Shown: piece after piece, positions 63,725-64,000 of the stretch | How the letters are laid out: each line of letters opens with the position of its first letter | How positions within the stretch are numbered: position 1 is the stretch's first letter | Source of the DNA: Eulemur rufifrons | Taxonomy: Eukaryota > Chordata > Mammalia > Primates > Lemuridae | Reading direction: 5' to 3' | Assembly: GCF_041146395.1 (NCBI RefSeq) | Contig: NC_090989.1 | Coordinates: 278,968,343 to 279,032,342, forward strand | Length of the DNA: 64,000 bases | Translations under genes and position numbers: made by a program | The notes under the pieces: model-generated | Seen by the model: the letters and a program-made list of their open reading frames with translations, nothing else | Told to the model about the DNA's origin: nothing | Databases searched by the model: none

Positions 63725-64000
63725 TCAGATGACCAGTGCTGCAGATAATCCCAGCTAATGCTGAGTCCTTCTTGGGCACCAGGCAGGCCCTGTTCTGGTG
63801 CTCACCGTGTCCCTGTGACAATCCCATGAGAGGTCCTGACATCATCCTCCTTACACAGATGTGGGTACTGAGGCTCAGAGAGGGGAACGCACCCCCAGAA
63901 AGAAGAGGCACCAGGAAGGGAGCCCTGTCCTCCCTGACCCCGTACGCCAGGCTGCTTCTTTGATCCACAAAGGAGATCGTTCATCCCCACACCCCTGAAG

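Overview
This window is mammalian nuclear DNA, almost certainly from a strepsirrhine primate of lemur type. It carries many dimeric Alu SINEs. Several (starting near 14091, 23852, 42484, 55510 and 58347) share the extended middle linker and the right-arm ending GTGAGCTAGGCTGACGCCA that I associate with lemur Alus. Older AluJ-like copies, L1, L2, MIR, hAT and LTR relics fill most of the rest. There is no sign of prokaryotic organisation, CRISPR or an integrated exogenous element.

The main gene is STXBP1 (Munc18-1), the neuronal Sec1/Munc18 protein that binds syntaxin-1 and is required for synaptic vesicle fusion. It lies on the + strand. Coding exon 1 is upstream of the window. Exons 2 to 18 run from 8884 to 37286. 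Two alternative C-terminal coding exons follow: exon 19 (39068 to about 39193, giving a 603-residue form) and exon 20 (from 45001, giving a 594-residue form). All 17 internal exons are open, have GT/AG borders and keep the phase of the human gene, so the local copy is intact. The 3' UTR ends near 46970 at a double AATAAA signal. An antisense match to my recollection of human miR-3911 sits exactly over the exon 20 splice acceptor.

From about 47000 to 62150 is an intergenic interval. It holds unique sequence, an L1 (+), an orphan CpG/CCAAT-rich promoter-like block (51940-52160), an L1 (-), a cluster of Alus, and a broken class-I endogenous retrovirus tail (env transmembrane remnant, polypurine tract and LTR at 57410-58322). 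Other LTR-like relics lie at 59400-60525.

At 62239 the first coding exon of CFAP157 (C9orf117) begins on the + strand. It encodes a ciliary/flagellar coiled-coil protein, and its promoter shows an inverted pair of RFX X-box-like half-sites. The rest of that gene is beyond the window. The STXBP1-CFAP157 order agrees with human 9q34.11.

The two genes are functionally unrelated neighbours. I found no new multi-gene system. The most interesting signals are the homologous alternative 3' exons of STXBP1, the miRNA over their splice site, the orphan promoter block, and the retroviral env remnant.
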